Source: Ascarosepion bandense
Taxonomy: Eukaryota; Mollusca; Cephalopoda; Sepiida; Sepiidae
Assembly: GCA_037127315.1 (NCBI GenBank)
Contig: JBBBDQ010000442.1
Location: forward strand, 1,326,001 to 1,390,000
Reading direction: 5' to 3'
Length of the DNA: 64,000 nucleotides
Below, in pieces: positions 39,425 to 50,037 of this stretch. The notes under the pieces were generated by a model, which did no database searches, was not told the DNA's origin, and saw only the letters and a list, made by a program, of their open reading frames with translations. Position 1 is the stretch's first letter; each line of letters opens with the position of its first letter. Position numbers and translations under genes: made by a program.

Positions 39425-39887
39425 ATTATTATTATTATTATTAAAGAAACTTTAAATTCATGACTTCCTGTAATGGATAAACTTAATTAAACAATTTTAA
39501 GATATTAGATTTAAATCTATTCCTCCCCTTCCTAAATATACCGTTTCAACACCCTGTAACCCCGTCACTAATAGCTCTGTCCTGTTGTACTTTGTGACCG
39601 TTGTTAACCTAAAACCGTTCCACACTTTACCCCAGGGCCTTCGCCATTTGGAACAAAACAATGTCGCTGACGTGACGTAGAATCTCTATTAGAGATCCTA
39701 TGTCGAAATGTACATCCGACACCTTTGAATTTTGAAAATTTTCTCTAATTTATATTGGCTCTGTATTCTTAATACATTGAGCTCTCGGCCTGCATCACTT
39801 TTTAATGTTAAAAAAATTTTTTAATATTGATTAGGATCAGGTTCTTGGAATTTACCTTTCCTACTCTTCCACTTCGGATTAAAGAAA

Positions 39888-39890
<3 letters not shown>
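39212..39890. other. Spacer with (TA)n(TTA)n at 39393-39442
   Basis: Compound TA then TTA microsatellite. The rest, including a GC-richer part at 39530-39720, shows no frame or family I recognise. Confidence 0.45.

Positions 39891-39892
<2 letters not shown>

Positions 39893-39938
<46 letters not shown>
39893..39938. repeat. Microsatellite (TA)n
   Basis: TA tract of about 45 bases joined directly to a Penelope-like coding-start fragment. Confidence 0.97.
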
Positions 39939-39939
<1 letters not shown>

Positions 39940-39940
<1 letters not shown>

Positions 39941-40386
39941 TAAACATATACTGTTAAATATAAGAGACAATGAATGTCTATTATGTTCTATACATGGTTT
40001 TGTTGTCATTTCGCGCTATCACGCGGTGTGACGTCATAGAACCGCATTGCAAATTTGCGAACTGCGTTTGTTATTTTTGGTAACTATTGCCGTTGCCTAG
40101 CGGAGTTTTATGTCAACACAAAATAAAATCGTCGCTGATCGTGGATGTTATTGTGTTACCGTCTTAATAACCTCTTTGAAGATGGCTCAGGTGAGCCGAA
40201 AGCTTAGAACCAAATTAATAAAAAATTATCCAAATGTTGGAGAATTTTTGTCTTTATTTTCAACTGAATTTAAAGCCAAAATACGACGTTTAGAACGGCT
40301 CATGATTAAACATAATAGACGTTCATTGTCTCTTATATTTAACAGCATATGTTTAGAAAATTATTTGCTGCCTCGATACACCACAA

Positions 40387-40390
<4 letters not shown>
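39940..40390 (+). mobile_element. Penelope-like element (E) fragments
   Basis: A short inverted piece (39940-39985, complement of ...IKHNRHSLSLIFNS) precedes GACGTCATAGAACCGCATTG ... GTTTTATGTCAACAC (40030-40115), a TTGAAGATGGCTCAGGTGAGCCGAAAGC hammerhead-like motif (40175-40203, shown in pieces elsewhere), then LRTKLIKNYPNVGEFLSLFS, KIRRLERLMIKHNRRSLSLI and LENYLLPRYT to 40380. The coding start is intact for about 55 codons but the element ends at a CA/TA microsatellite. Penelope affiliation is inference. Confidence 0.55.

Positions 40391-40456
<66 letters not shown>
40384..40456. repeat. Microsatellite (CA)n(TA)n
   Basis: CA tract then TA tract, directly after the Penelope-like fragment. 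Confidence 0.97.
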
Positions 40457-40459
<3 letters not shown>

Positions 40460-41499
40460 AATGAAAGAAAAAACAACAAATAGAAATGGAACTCAATCTA
40501 ACTTTTTACTTTGTTTAAAGCTTCTTTAGAGACCGAGAGTAAAATGGGAAAACAAAAAGAGAGGATACAATGTTTTCGGCCAGTAATATAATTGAAGCAA
40601 CGACTGTATTATAAACCATAATTTTGTTGTTTAGATCTTTGTTGTTAAAGGCATGTTTGATTAGATTTCCACAAACAACAAAACTTTAATATATCTTGTA
40701 TGTGATGCTGAGTATATAATGGACCGAACACGTGATACTGGGAATACCATAGACATGACACGTTAAGCTTGGGATACCATAGACCGAACAGAGATGTTAA
40801 AGATTCCAAGGATAACAAGGATTGAGCATGTGATGGTGACGATATCATGGACTGAACATGTGATGCTTACGATAACAAATTTAATTGAAGTAGATAGTTC
40901 CTACTATCGCCCGGTCTCACACTCCACCCCCTTCTTTTGAACGAGTTTAGAGGTGATCGCCTTGTTTCTTGTTTAGGAAGGGGTTCCCAGTTCATCCCCC
41001 TTCTCCGGTCTTAGTGTTAGTTCAGCTGGAAGCTCTTTGCAGTTACGGAGTATGGTGGCAACGTCTTTACATTCTGAGGGGACCGGGTTGGCAGTTTCCT
41101 GGTTGCTGCTTCCGACTGGGTATTAGGAGCCCGAACTCTTGCGTAGCGTCTTGAGAGGCTGCTCTGATCAACAGTTGAATAATACCGGGGTTCTTGTAGT
41201 GCCATATCGCGCATGGCCGGGCGTCCCTGCGTGAACGTTCGGTGGGCAACACCGAGGCCACATTATGTTTTAGGCCGCGCCAGTCTCCATCCTTCACAAG
41301 TTGCAAATGATTGACCGACTGATTCTATTCTAAGACCTCTCCTTAACTGAATCACTATGGAAAAAAAAACAAGGACCGAAAATGTGATGCTTAGTAGTTC
41401 ATTTACTGAAGATGAGTTGTTGAGGATACTATTGATCGAACACTTGATCCTGAGGATACTATGGACTGTTTTCTCTTTTCCAATCTTTTCACTCTTTTC

Positions 41500-41715
41500 T
41501 CTCTATTTTTTTTTTCAATTGGAGTAGATAGACTAAACTATCGCCCGGTTCACACTCCACCCACGTCTATTGAACAGGTGAAGAGGCTCATACATTTTTC
41601 CCTGTTTAAGATGTGGTTTCCGGCTTTCTCTTTTCCAATCTTTTCACTCTTACGTAGTCCCCTGCTCATCAGTGGCGTTATCGCCTTGCTTGTGGTGATA
41701 TGATTAAAAAAAATC
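41500..41715 (+). pseudogene. LINE-A 3' tail
   Basis: CAATTGGAGTAGATAGACTA, TCGCCCGGTTCACACTCCAC, then the UTR and the tail GTAGTCCCCTGCTCATCAGT...ATCGCCTTGCTTGTGGTGAT. Matches the tandem copies at 46281-46765. A diverged relative lies at 40880-40990. Confidence 0.7.
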
Positions 41716-42039
41716 ATCTGATGGCAAAAATACCGAACATGTAATGCTGAGTATAATATGCATAGAATATGTGATGTCGAAGATACCAGAAGTTGAACAT
41801 GTGATGCGGATGCTACCATGGACCGAACATGTGGTACTAAGGATACTATCGACCGAATATATTATGCTCAGGATATCATTGACCGAACGCGTGAAATATA
41901 GGATACCACAGACTGAACATGTAAGGCTGAGAATACTATGGACTAAACAGCTGATGCTGAAGATTCCATGTTCGGTACATGACGTTGACGATTCCATGGA
42001 CTGATCATTTGATGCTAAGGATTTCTTGGACTGAACATT

Positions 42040-42890
42040 TAATTCTGAGGATATCATGAACCGAACATTTGATGCTAATTATACCATGGACCGAACACAT
42101 AATTCTGAAGATACTATGGACCGAACATTTGATGATGAGGGTTCTATGGACTGAACACAAATTCTGAGGATATCATGAACCGAACATTTGATGCTAATTA
42201 TACCATGGACCGAACACATAATTCTGAAGATACTATGGACCGAACATTTGATGATGAGGGTTCTATGGACTGAACACAAATTCCTGGAGGATATCATGGA
42301 CCGAACATTTGATGCTAATTAAATACCATGGACCTGAACACATAATTCTGAAGATACTATGGACCGAACATTTGATGATGAGGGTTCTATGGACTGAACA
42401 CAAATTCTGAGGATATCATGAACCGAACATTTGATGCTAATTATACCATGGACCGAACACATAATTCTGAAGATACTATGGACCGAACATTTGATGATGA
42501 GGGTTCTATGGACTGAACACAAATTCTGAGGATATCATGGACCGAACATTTGATGCTAATTATACCATGGACCGAACACATAATTCTGAAGATACTATGG
42601 ACCGAACATTTGATGATGAGGGTTCTATGGACTGAACACAAATTCTGAGGATATCATGAACCGAACATTTGATGCTAATTATACCATGGACCGAACACAT
42701 AATTCTGAAGATACTATGGACCGAACATTTCATGATGAGTGTTCTATGGACTGAACACAAATTCTGAGGATATCATGAACCGAACATTTGATGCTAATTA
42801 TACCATGGACCGAACACATAATTCTGAAGATACTATGGACCGAACATTTGATGATGAGGGTTCTATGGACTGAACACAAATTCTGAGGAT
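42040..42890 (+). repeat. 119 bp higher-order repeat inside the 30 bp minisatellite
   Basis: Four diverged 30 bp units form a block of 119 bp, repeated seven times (anchor GATGCTAATTATACC-like at 42071, 42190, 42311, 42433, 42552, 42671, 42790). Copies are almost identical; those near 42280-42360 have small insertions. Evenly spaced minus-strand frames of 66-72 codons are by-products. Confidence 0.93.
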
Positions 42891-42964
42891 ACTATGTGCC
42901 GAACATGTAATACTGAGTATAACGTGGACTGAATGAGCAATTCTCAGGATACTATTGTTAGGGC

Positions 42965-43500
42965 GCCGCTCCTATTTGACTACAATTGGACTGTTCCCAT
43001 TGCTATATATAGCAATGGTGGATTCTCTACAGGGAGAGTCGGTAGAGAGTCACTAGACTGACGACTCTACGACACTGTCAGCTCTCTGTTTGGGGTAGAG
43101 GGCGCTCTCTGCTTCCGAGCAGAGAGCAATAACCCAGTCGTGGTTCCGCCGAAGGGTAGAGGCACGACTGGGCAAAAATAGACAGATATTTTTTGGCTGG
43201 GCCATATAGCCCGGAAATCCCAGTTCAAACTGACCATGTGTCACATGTTGCCCTTACTGGGAGGGACAACTCAATAATGAGTCGGTAGAGAGTCACTAGA
43301 CTGACGACTCTAAGACACTGTCAGCCCTCTGCCTTCGGGTAGAGGGCGCTCTCTGCTTCCGAGCAGAGAGCAATAACCCAGTCGTGGTTCCGCCGAAGGG
43401 TAGAGGCACGACTGGGCAAAAATAGACAGACATTTTTTGGCCGGGCCATATAGCCCGGAAATCCCAGATATAAACTGACCATGTGTCATATGTTATTCAT
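42965..43500 (+). repeat. Structured repeat G, two tandem copies (period about 242 bp)
   Basis: Units at about 43036-43250 and 43278-43492 carry the same series of inverted repeats: GAGTC...GACTC, CCCTCT...AGAGGG in the second unit, GCTCTCTGC TTCC GAGCAGAGAGC, CCCAGTCGTG...CACGACTGGG, and CCGGGCCATATAGCCCGG in the second unit. A further palindrome CCATTGCTATATATAGCAATGG lies at 42997-43018 (22 bases, shown whole because it is a single site: CCATTGCTATA is one arm). No coding frame. It interrupts the 30 bp minisatellite. Confidence 0.78.
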
Positions 43501-43954
43501 TTATAATAGGCGACATAACAACTATGAACCAAAAATGTCATGCTAAAGATGCAATGGACGGGACAAGTGATGCCAAGTTTACTATGGACCGAAAACTTAA
43601 TGCTGATGACACCATGGACTGAACATGTGATGCTGATGACACCATGGACTGAACATTTGATGCTGTTGATACCATGGACTGAACATGTGATGCTAAGGAT
43701 ATCATGAACTGAACTTGTAATTCCTAAGATACTGCGGACCGAAAATATGATGGTAGGGAATTCATGGACTGAAAATGTAATTCTGAGAATTCTATGGACC
43801 TAAGCTTGGATGCTAAAGATACCACGGACTGAAGATGGTATTCTAAGGATACTATGGACTGAACACGTGATGCTGAGGATACCATGAACTGAACATGTGA
43901 TCCCAAGAATACATGGGCCAAACTAATTCTGAGGATATTCTCGACAGTCGATTT

Positions 43955-44115
43955 TAATCTGCAAAAGTGTAAGTGCAATGTCAATCGCTATCTACTGTCA
44001 CCCCTAATTACTCTTCCTTTCAATGTGCCCGTTTCTAACTCTTTCACGCTCAGTAACCTCCCCATGCGTCTCAGTGGCTTTACTACCTTGCTTCAGGTGC
44101 ACTCAATAAAAAATC
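43955..44115 (+). pseudogene. LINE-A 3' tail, diverged
   Basis: AAGTGTAAGTGCAATGTCAA, then a pyrimidine-rich UTR and the tail AGTAACCTCCCCATGCGTCT...CTACCTTGCTTCAGGTGCA, with an A-run at the end. Confidence 0.65.
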
Positions 44116-44272
44116 ATGATTACATGCGGCCACTGACCTTTTTAAGTTGACCGGTCGAACACAAACTTCCCTGATCTACGTCATTGCAAAACAAGGAACC
44201 GTATATTTAACCACTACATCCAGGGATTTCTGAGGCAGGAAATTAACCTCGACTCATGTTTCCTTGTATTAT

Positions 44273-44441
44273 CTCTCTCTCTCTCCCTCTCTCTCTCCCC
44301 CTTTCTCACTCTCTCCCCCGTTCTCCCTCTCCCCCTTTCTCTCTCCCACCTCTCCCCCTTTCTCTCTCTCCCTCTCTCTCTCTCCCTTTCTCTCTCTCTC
44401 CCTCTCTCTCGCCCTTTCTCTCTCTCTTTCCCCCTCTCTCT
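44273..44441. repeat. (CT)n-rich polypyrimidine tract
   Basis: About 170 bases of CT with C-run and TTT interruptions, strand-asymmetric. The serine/leucine- and arginine/glutamate-rich frames on the two strands are artefacts. Confidence 0.95.
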
Positions 44442-44499
44442 CATCGGAGTTAATTACAATAAGCAATTTGGGGCACGCTTTATTTTTCTCCAACGTTGA

Positions 44500-44890
44500 T
44501 AAATAAATCGATGAAGAATAAACGAATGAAAAGAATATGAAAGAATGAAAAAATGAAATAAATAAAAGAAACGAAATGGGGAAATAGTGTAAGAATGAAA
44601 GTAGAAATAAATCAAGGAAAATAAAAGAGAAATGAATGAAATTTTTTGTAGAATTTAAAGAAAAATGAAAGAAACGGATAGATTGAAAAGAAAGAATAAA
44701 GAAAGGAGAATAAATGAATTACAAAAAGATTTAATTAAAAAGTATAAAAAATGAATGTAAGAATTAAAATAAAAATTAAAGAGAAAAGAAAGAATGAATG
44801 AATGAAAAATAAATAAAAAATTATACATAAGAATGAAATATGTAAGCAAGAAAGAAAAATATATATAAAGATGAAAAAAGTGTCAGAGAA
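44500..44890. repeat. A-rich purine tract (GAAA/GAATGAA variants)
   Basis: About 390 bases of imperfect AAAGAA, AATGAA and AAATAA units, nearly all purine on the plus strand. No gene. Confidence 0.85.
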
Positions 44891-46280
44891 AGAAACGAAT
44901 ATCGATGTGTTGTAACTGTTGTCACCATCTTCAAGCCGTTTCGCCCCACTCTTCTTCAGATGATATACATAAGAGTTTTGAACTGAACTTATTATTTCGT
45001 CCACCGGGGGAGATTGTTCTTGTTCCACGTGCCATGCCATTTCTAGATATCTCACTTTCAGATAATTCCCTTTGCTCACTCAACTGCCCAAGTTTTCTAT
45101 ACCTCAGCTGCGATCAAGTATTGAACTCGCAACCCTTCGGGCCAACTAGAGGATTAATTTGTGGCAGAAGTAGGTCACCATTGTAGCAGTAGGTAGATGG
45201 TTAATTTCTATTAAATTGGCCTTGTGCCATACATAACCGAACTTCCTACAACTCACGGATTTTATCAGAATCACCAGAAGGTTATCAGGAAGTGAATTTG
45301 TGGAAGAATAAAAGTGTACCTTTTGCATGTTTGAATAGAAATTGATTAATAGAAAAGAATAACATGAATTGGTAGAAGTTAATGTTCAATGAGAAACTGT
45401 ATAAAGAAATTAAGGGCATCAAGAGTTCGTTGAAATGTTTGTAGTAGTCCTTGCAAGAGTGAGTCTATGTGTATGTAGGCAGGAACGTACGCATGTATGT
45501 ATAAGCGTTTATTGTTGGGTAGGATTGTCTTTGAAGTATCGCTGAAGATGAATGGTGAAAAGGAAGGAAGTGAGATGGAGAGAGGTAAGAGAGAAAGATA
45601 AAGACAATAATAATAGCGATAGCTTGACGTTTGTTAAGGGTACGTGTTAATTACGCTCGTCATCTTATCTCTCTGGTGACGGTCGAGCTTGCTCCGTTTT
45701 TTGTTTTATTTTTATCAGATCATTTGGGAATTCACTACCGGATGTGATTCTGGCCTTTCTATTTTGTTTTTAGATTTTTACTAGTTTTTTATTGGCTGAA
45801 AAACATTTCGCATCGAGGTGTGAAATTTCACGAGTTTTGTGTGTGTGCTGAGAAAAGATTTTGTAAATTCGAGAACATTCGTTTATTTCAAACAAAATCA
45901 ACGGGTCAGTGCTTAGCATTTGAGTTTTTAGATCTAGAACTTGTTTTGTTCACTACAAATTCAACCAACAATTTTATCCACTGGGTCATAGGGCAATAAA
46001 GATGAGGACAACAGTCCAAATAATGCAAAGAAAAGAATGAACGTGACCAAAACTGTTACCAAAAGTATAAGAATGTTTAACTTGCTGGTAGCAGCACGTG
46101 CGTCTGTCTTCTTGAATATGGTAAAAATTAAGCCATTTTGTTTTTTATTTATTTTTATCCTCTTTTATTTTGCCCGTTTTTGAATAATTTCTAACTTTCA
46201 TGTTTAATTTGAAGGGTTTTTTTCCTAGCAGAAATTTCTTTGACTAGACTTAACTAAGTTAAAACTTAGCAAGTCACTTT
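44891..46280. other. Mixed region without supported genes
   Basis: On the minus strand at about 44962-44930 CTGAAGA, a short spacer and GGGGCGAAACGG form a hammerhead-like remnant. Around 45990-46022 ATAAAGATGAGGACAACAGT matches the complement of the 98 bp repeat at 49.3 kb. Nothing else was recognised; frames here are short and featureless. Confidence 0.4.
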
Positions 46281-46760
46281 CAATTGGAGTAGATAGACTA
46301 AACTATCGCCCGGTCCACACTCCACCCACGTCTATTGAACAGGTGAAGAGGCTCATCCCTTGTTCCTTGTTTAGGATGTGGTTTCCGGCTTTCTCTTTTC
46401 CAATCTTTTCACTTTTTTCTTTTTTTTTTTTTCAATTGAGGTAGATAGACTAAACTATCGCCTGGTTCACACACCACCCACGTCTATTGAACAGGTGAAG
46501 AGGCTCATCCCTTGTTCCTTGTTTAGGATGTGGTTTCCGGCTTTCTCTTTTCCAATCTTTTCACTCTTTTCTTTTTTTTCAATTGGGGTAGATAGACTAA
46601 ACTATCGCCTGGTTCACACTCCACCCACGTCTATTGAACAGGTGAAGAGGCTCATCTCTTGTTTAGGATGTGGTTTCCGGCTTTCTCTTTTCCAATCTTT
46701 TCACTCTTACGTAGCCCCCTGCGCTTTAGTGGCGTTACCGCCTTGCTCGGGGTGATATGA
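46281..46760 (+). repeat. LINE-A tail piece in three tandem copies
   Basis: The ~150 bp unit CAATTGGAGTAGATAGACTA ... TCTATTGAACAGGTGAAGAG ... TTCCGGCTTTCTCTTTTCCA ... TTTTCACTCTTTTC occurs at about 46280, 46432 and 46577. The last copy alone continues into the complete 3' tail (GTAGCCCCCTGCGCTTTAGT...ACCGCCTTGCTCGGGGTGAT). The 125-codon frame across it is a passive product of the repetition. Confidence 0.82.
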
Positions 46761-46989
46761 TTAACCCTCTAGGGCCATTCGTATCATAGTTGATACAGTA
46801 TTTCCCTATAAGGAAACATTTGGTATTTCCCTATAAGGAAACATTTGGTATTCATTGACTGAGCAGTCAGTACTGCTTTCATTTGAAATTTATAAAATAT
46901 TTCTCTTAAAAATTTTTCAGGAAAATATTTCTTTCAAGGCTTGTTTTCATATTGTATCAAATATGATACGAATGGCCCCAGAGGGTTAA
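46761..46989. mobile_element. piggyBac-type MITE with TTAA target site
   Basis: TTAA (46761-46764 and 46986-46989) flanks a 221 bp element whose ends are inverted: CCCTCTAGGGCCATTCGTAT and its complement ATACGAATGGCCCCAGAGGG. TTAA target and CCCT ends are the hallmark of piggyBac. It contains a direct repeat TATTTCCCTATAAGGAAACA and no transposase. It inserted right at the LINE-A tail end. Confidence 0.85.
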
Positions 46990-47170
46990 AAAAAAATAAA
47001 ATAAAATAAAAAGAAAGGAATAATGAATAAGTATTGAATGAAAATATGAAAAAGTGAACGAAAGAACAAAAGAAAAAAGAAAGAGAAAAGTATAGATGAA
47101 ACAAATAATGAAAATAATGAATAAAAAAGAATGAAAAATAAATAAATAAATAAATAAATAAATAAAAAGT
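46990..47170. repeat. A-rich tract with (AAAT)n
   Basis: Imperfect AAAGAA/AATGAA units leading into AAATAAATAAAT near 47135-47166. Confidence 0.9.
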
Positions 47171-47650
47171 GAAGATGAATCGCTGTTTGTGAAACAGGCC
47201 CCTGAGACGATGATTTCCGATAATCTACAATTCCCACGTCCATAAAACAGGCCCATTGAATAACCTACTATCTTGAGTGGTTCTTGGGCCGTGTATTGGG
47301 TGAACTATTTGCGCAAATATATCTTATCAGACGACTCTTCCTGTGATTAAAAAATGTGAACGACAGCAATCTAGAGAAATAAAAGAAAAAATATTAGATT
47401 TTACTCCGTTCAACATCCTTTATATAAAATTTTGTAGCAAGAACTCTCATCGTGGGCCGCTAGGCTGACAAGTTAGCCGGAAATTTTTGTTGAATGAACC
47501 TGGAGTTATATACTGAATAGTGATGAGCTTTACGCCTGAAACTGAACCAGGTCCTGGAGGGTTAGCTTGACAAACTTATAGATAGACACCAAAACCAAGT
47601 TTAGTAATTAGTCAGGTTTTATGTTTTCTATTTCATTTTGATTTTGTTTT
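47171..47650. other. Spacer, nothing recognised
   Basis: No frame, inverted repeat or family detected. Confidence 0.45.
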
Positions 47651-47654
47651 GTTA

Positions 47655-47955
47655 ATAATTTCACCCCAAACAAGTTGTGACCGCCACTAGTGAGCAGGGG
47701 GTTTCAGTGAGAGAAAATCCTGGGTACAGAAGGTATTGAAGAAAGGATAAAAATGAACGGGGTTCAATATGATAGAAGATGGCAACTGAGGTTGCATTTC
47801 AATTTTTGTACATTTAGGCTATCAGGGAAGCAAGTAAACCGAAGGAAGTTCCACAGGCGGGAAGTGCAAGAAAAGAACCTGTTTGAGTAGAAGTGACGTT
47901 GCATTTAACTATTTCAACTATAAAAGGGTGGGGCCTAGATGTCAATCTTATAGCA
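47655..47955 (-). pseudogene. LINE-A 3' end, minus strand
   Basis: The plus strand shows the complement of the tail (TTTCACCCCAAACAAG, GTGACCGCCACTAGTGAGCAGG), the shortened UTR, then the complement of the FFxRTSRLWNSL-like coding end (GGAAGTTCCACAGGCGGGAAG at about 47841). Frames broken. Confidence 0.7.
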
Positions 47956-48087
47956 CGCTTAAATTCATGTTTTCGGGACACCGGGGTGGGAATTAAAAAT
48001 GAAATGTTTTTCCTGTTACATGGAATTTGTATTTAAGCTTATGTGGGTCTGTAAATATTTTGGGGCACCAAAAATGGGTCACAAAGA

Positions 48088-48190
48088 AGAGTGAGTGAGT
48101 GAGTGAGTGAGTGAGTGAGTGAGTGAGTGAGTGAGTGAATTTTGTTTAATGGCATATCAACACCTCTGTGGGTTATTAAATGCCAAAAAG
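48088..48190 (-). repeat. SINE tail with (GAGT)n
   Basis: (GAGT)n at 48091-48138, then TTTTGTTTAATGGCATATCA, ACACCTCTGTGGGTTATTAA. On the minus strand this is a GAGGTGTTGATATGCC... tail ending in ACTC repeats, the same tail as in the 5S composite and near 30520. The repeat is probably the retroposon's 3' end. Confidence 0.65.
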
Positions 48191-48481
48191 GTATTTTTGT
48201 AAATGTTCGGTTATAGTGAGAAGGTTGATTTAGTCAGATTTTAATGATTTTTTTTTCTTTTTATTCCTTTTCATTTCAGAAAACTGAAAATGTCTTCTAG
48301 TTTTGTATTCAAAAATGTTTTGCTGAGAATATTTTTTTTCCTTCAAAAATGTGTTATGGCAAGAATTTTTTCTTGAAAAATGTATTGTTGGTAATATTTT
48401 TCCTTCAAAAATGTATATTTTTCTATAAAAGTCTATTTTTATGTATATATTTCTATAAAAGCGTATTTTTATACATTCATA

Positions 48482-48680
48482 GTGTTTTGACCCCAGTTTA
48501 GGGGCTAACTATTTGCCCATAGCTGGGACCCTAACAGGTGCTACCACTCCGGGCCTGGGTGGGCCTGGGAACAACTGAAATTAAGAGGTGGTTCCATGCT
48601 TCTCACAACCTCCCAATCAGAGGCCTTGCTGCCGGATGCAGTTTACCGTCATGCCCAGGACCCTGCAATGAAGAATAGGT
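48482..48680 (+). repeat. Repeat C, copy 2
   Basis: TTTGACCCCAGTTTAGGGGC, CTATTTGCCCATAGCTGGGA, CTAACAGGTGCTACCACTCC, GAGGCCTTGCTGCCGGATGC follow the order of copy 1 at 11815-11998. Confidence 0.65.
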
Positions 48681-49284
48681 TTAGAAATCCTTGTTTCGAA
48701 GATATTTTAAGTAAGTACAAAAGTTTCTACCGTTTATTTTTTTTAAAGAAAACATTTTTCACCTGTGCCTTCAATGTTGTTTGTTCTATGTGCTGTGTCC
48801 ATTCAGGACGTGGACGATGTTGGATCTCAATCACTTTCCTATGATTTGTAGAATTTAGCAGTACTTTTCTCTTTACTTCCCTAACAATTCCTGTTTTGCC
48901 ATCCATTTGCACAAGCTCATTAGATAGGTTAATCAGTTCCCTTCTCTTGACTTTAATATTCCCGATGAGAATCGGTTTTTCAAAACTTTCTTTCCTCATT
49001 ATTTATCTTTGAAATTTCAACTCTTTCTATTTTAAGTATAAGTGTCCTTTTTTGTTATTATTTTCCATAAACCTTTCTTTTTCCATAAACCTTTCCTTGT
49101 CCATGTCATTCTCAGCATCCTTCTGTAGAACCATATCTTATCCGTTGCCTTAATTCTTCTCTTTATCTGTGAGGAAATTGTTCAGCATCGGCTACGTTTA
49201 AGAAAACTGATGGAGCAGTTCAGCATTATTTTCCTTGTTCCAAAAAAATTCTACCGTTTTTCTTATATTAAGTGTTTATTTGCT
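48681..49284. other. AT-rich region with a LINE-B-like trace
   Basis: At about 49090-49160 the plus strand shows TCAGCATCCTTCTGTAGAAC, the complement of the FYRRMLR-coding segment of LINE-B. The 90-codon minus-strand frame at 48727-48999 (RKESFEKPILIGNIKVKRRE) matches the RKEGLENLILTGQIEGKR part of LINE-B in diverged form. So a decayed minus-strand LINE-B C-terminus lies here, not a host gene. Confidence 0.55.
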
Positions 49285-49660
49285 TGTCTATATTTCTGGG
49301 ATGAGGTATTGTAATTATTTACACTATTTACATTGTTTGGACTGTTGTCCTCATCTTTGTTGCCATATTCACCGTCAATATCTGTCTATATTTCTGAGAT
49401 GAGGTATTGCAATTATTTACACTATTTACATTGTTTGGACTGTTGTCCTCATCTTTGTTGCCATATTCACCTTCAATATCTGTCTATATTTCTGAGATGA
49501 GGTATTGTAATTATTTACACTATTTACACTGTTTGGACTGTTGTCCTCACCTTTGTTGCCATATTCACCAACAATATCTGTTTATATTTCTGACATGAGG
49601 TATTGTAATTATTTACACTATTTACATTGTTTGGACTGTTGTCCTCATCTTTGTTGTTAT
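49285..49660. repeat. 98 bp tandem repeat, four copies
   Basis: Unit: TATATTTCTGAGATGAGGTA, TTGTAATTATTTACACTATT, GGACTGTTGTCCTCATCTTT, GCCATATTCACC. Anchors GAGGTATTG at about 49303, 49401, 49499, 49597, exact 98 bp spacing. The sequence is part of a dispersed element also seen near 32.8 kb. Confidence 0.9.
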
Positions 49661-50037
49661 TTGTACGACGTTTTGGCTGTTGTACGTTCCTGTCTTCTTC
49701 AGGTGCTACTAATTTCAAACCGAATTCTTTATTAGGGTCACTGGGGTATATCATTTTTATTTTATGTGCAATACTACTTCTGGTAACCATGTAGTTATCT
49801 CCCTTTAATTGAACTCTCTAAGTTATTAGCCTAGTATTGAACTTACAACTCTTTGAGCCAAGTCACTGGAATTAATAACGTTTGTATTCACTGGGCCATG
49901 TATCCTTGGAAAATCAGCATATGAATTTCTGGGACTTATATAACTAATATCTCAGTAACCATTTTTACCAGAGCTCATATTCCAATATTAAAAAAAAAAA
50001 TAAAGCATTGCCTAAACCTAATATTTTGGGAAAAAAG

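Larger units (their letters stand above)
40690..43945 (+). repeat. 30 bp minisatellite derived from LINE-B coding sequence, with interruptions
   Basis: Units of about 30 bp vary around a sequence that starts ATGCTGAGGATACCA and encodes MLRIPWTEHV. Blocks lie at 40690-40880, 41380-41465, 41720-42965 and 43520-43945, separated by LINE-A tail pieces (41500-41715) and repeat G (42965-43500). In the plus strand the unit is open: 41744-42004 reads MRMLPWTEHV, VLRILSTEYI, MLRISLTERV and so on. The same decapeptide occurs once in LINE-B at 4322-4351 as MLRIPSTEHV. The array therefore looks like a tandem expansion of ten LINE-B codons. Confidence 0.88.

Noticed and set aside
44214..44506. Arg/Glu-rich and Ser/Leu/Pro-rich proteins
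   Set aside because: They are the two strands of a CT-rich simple repeat.
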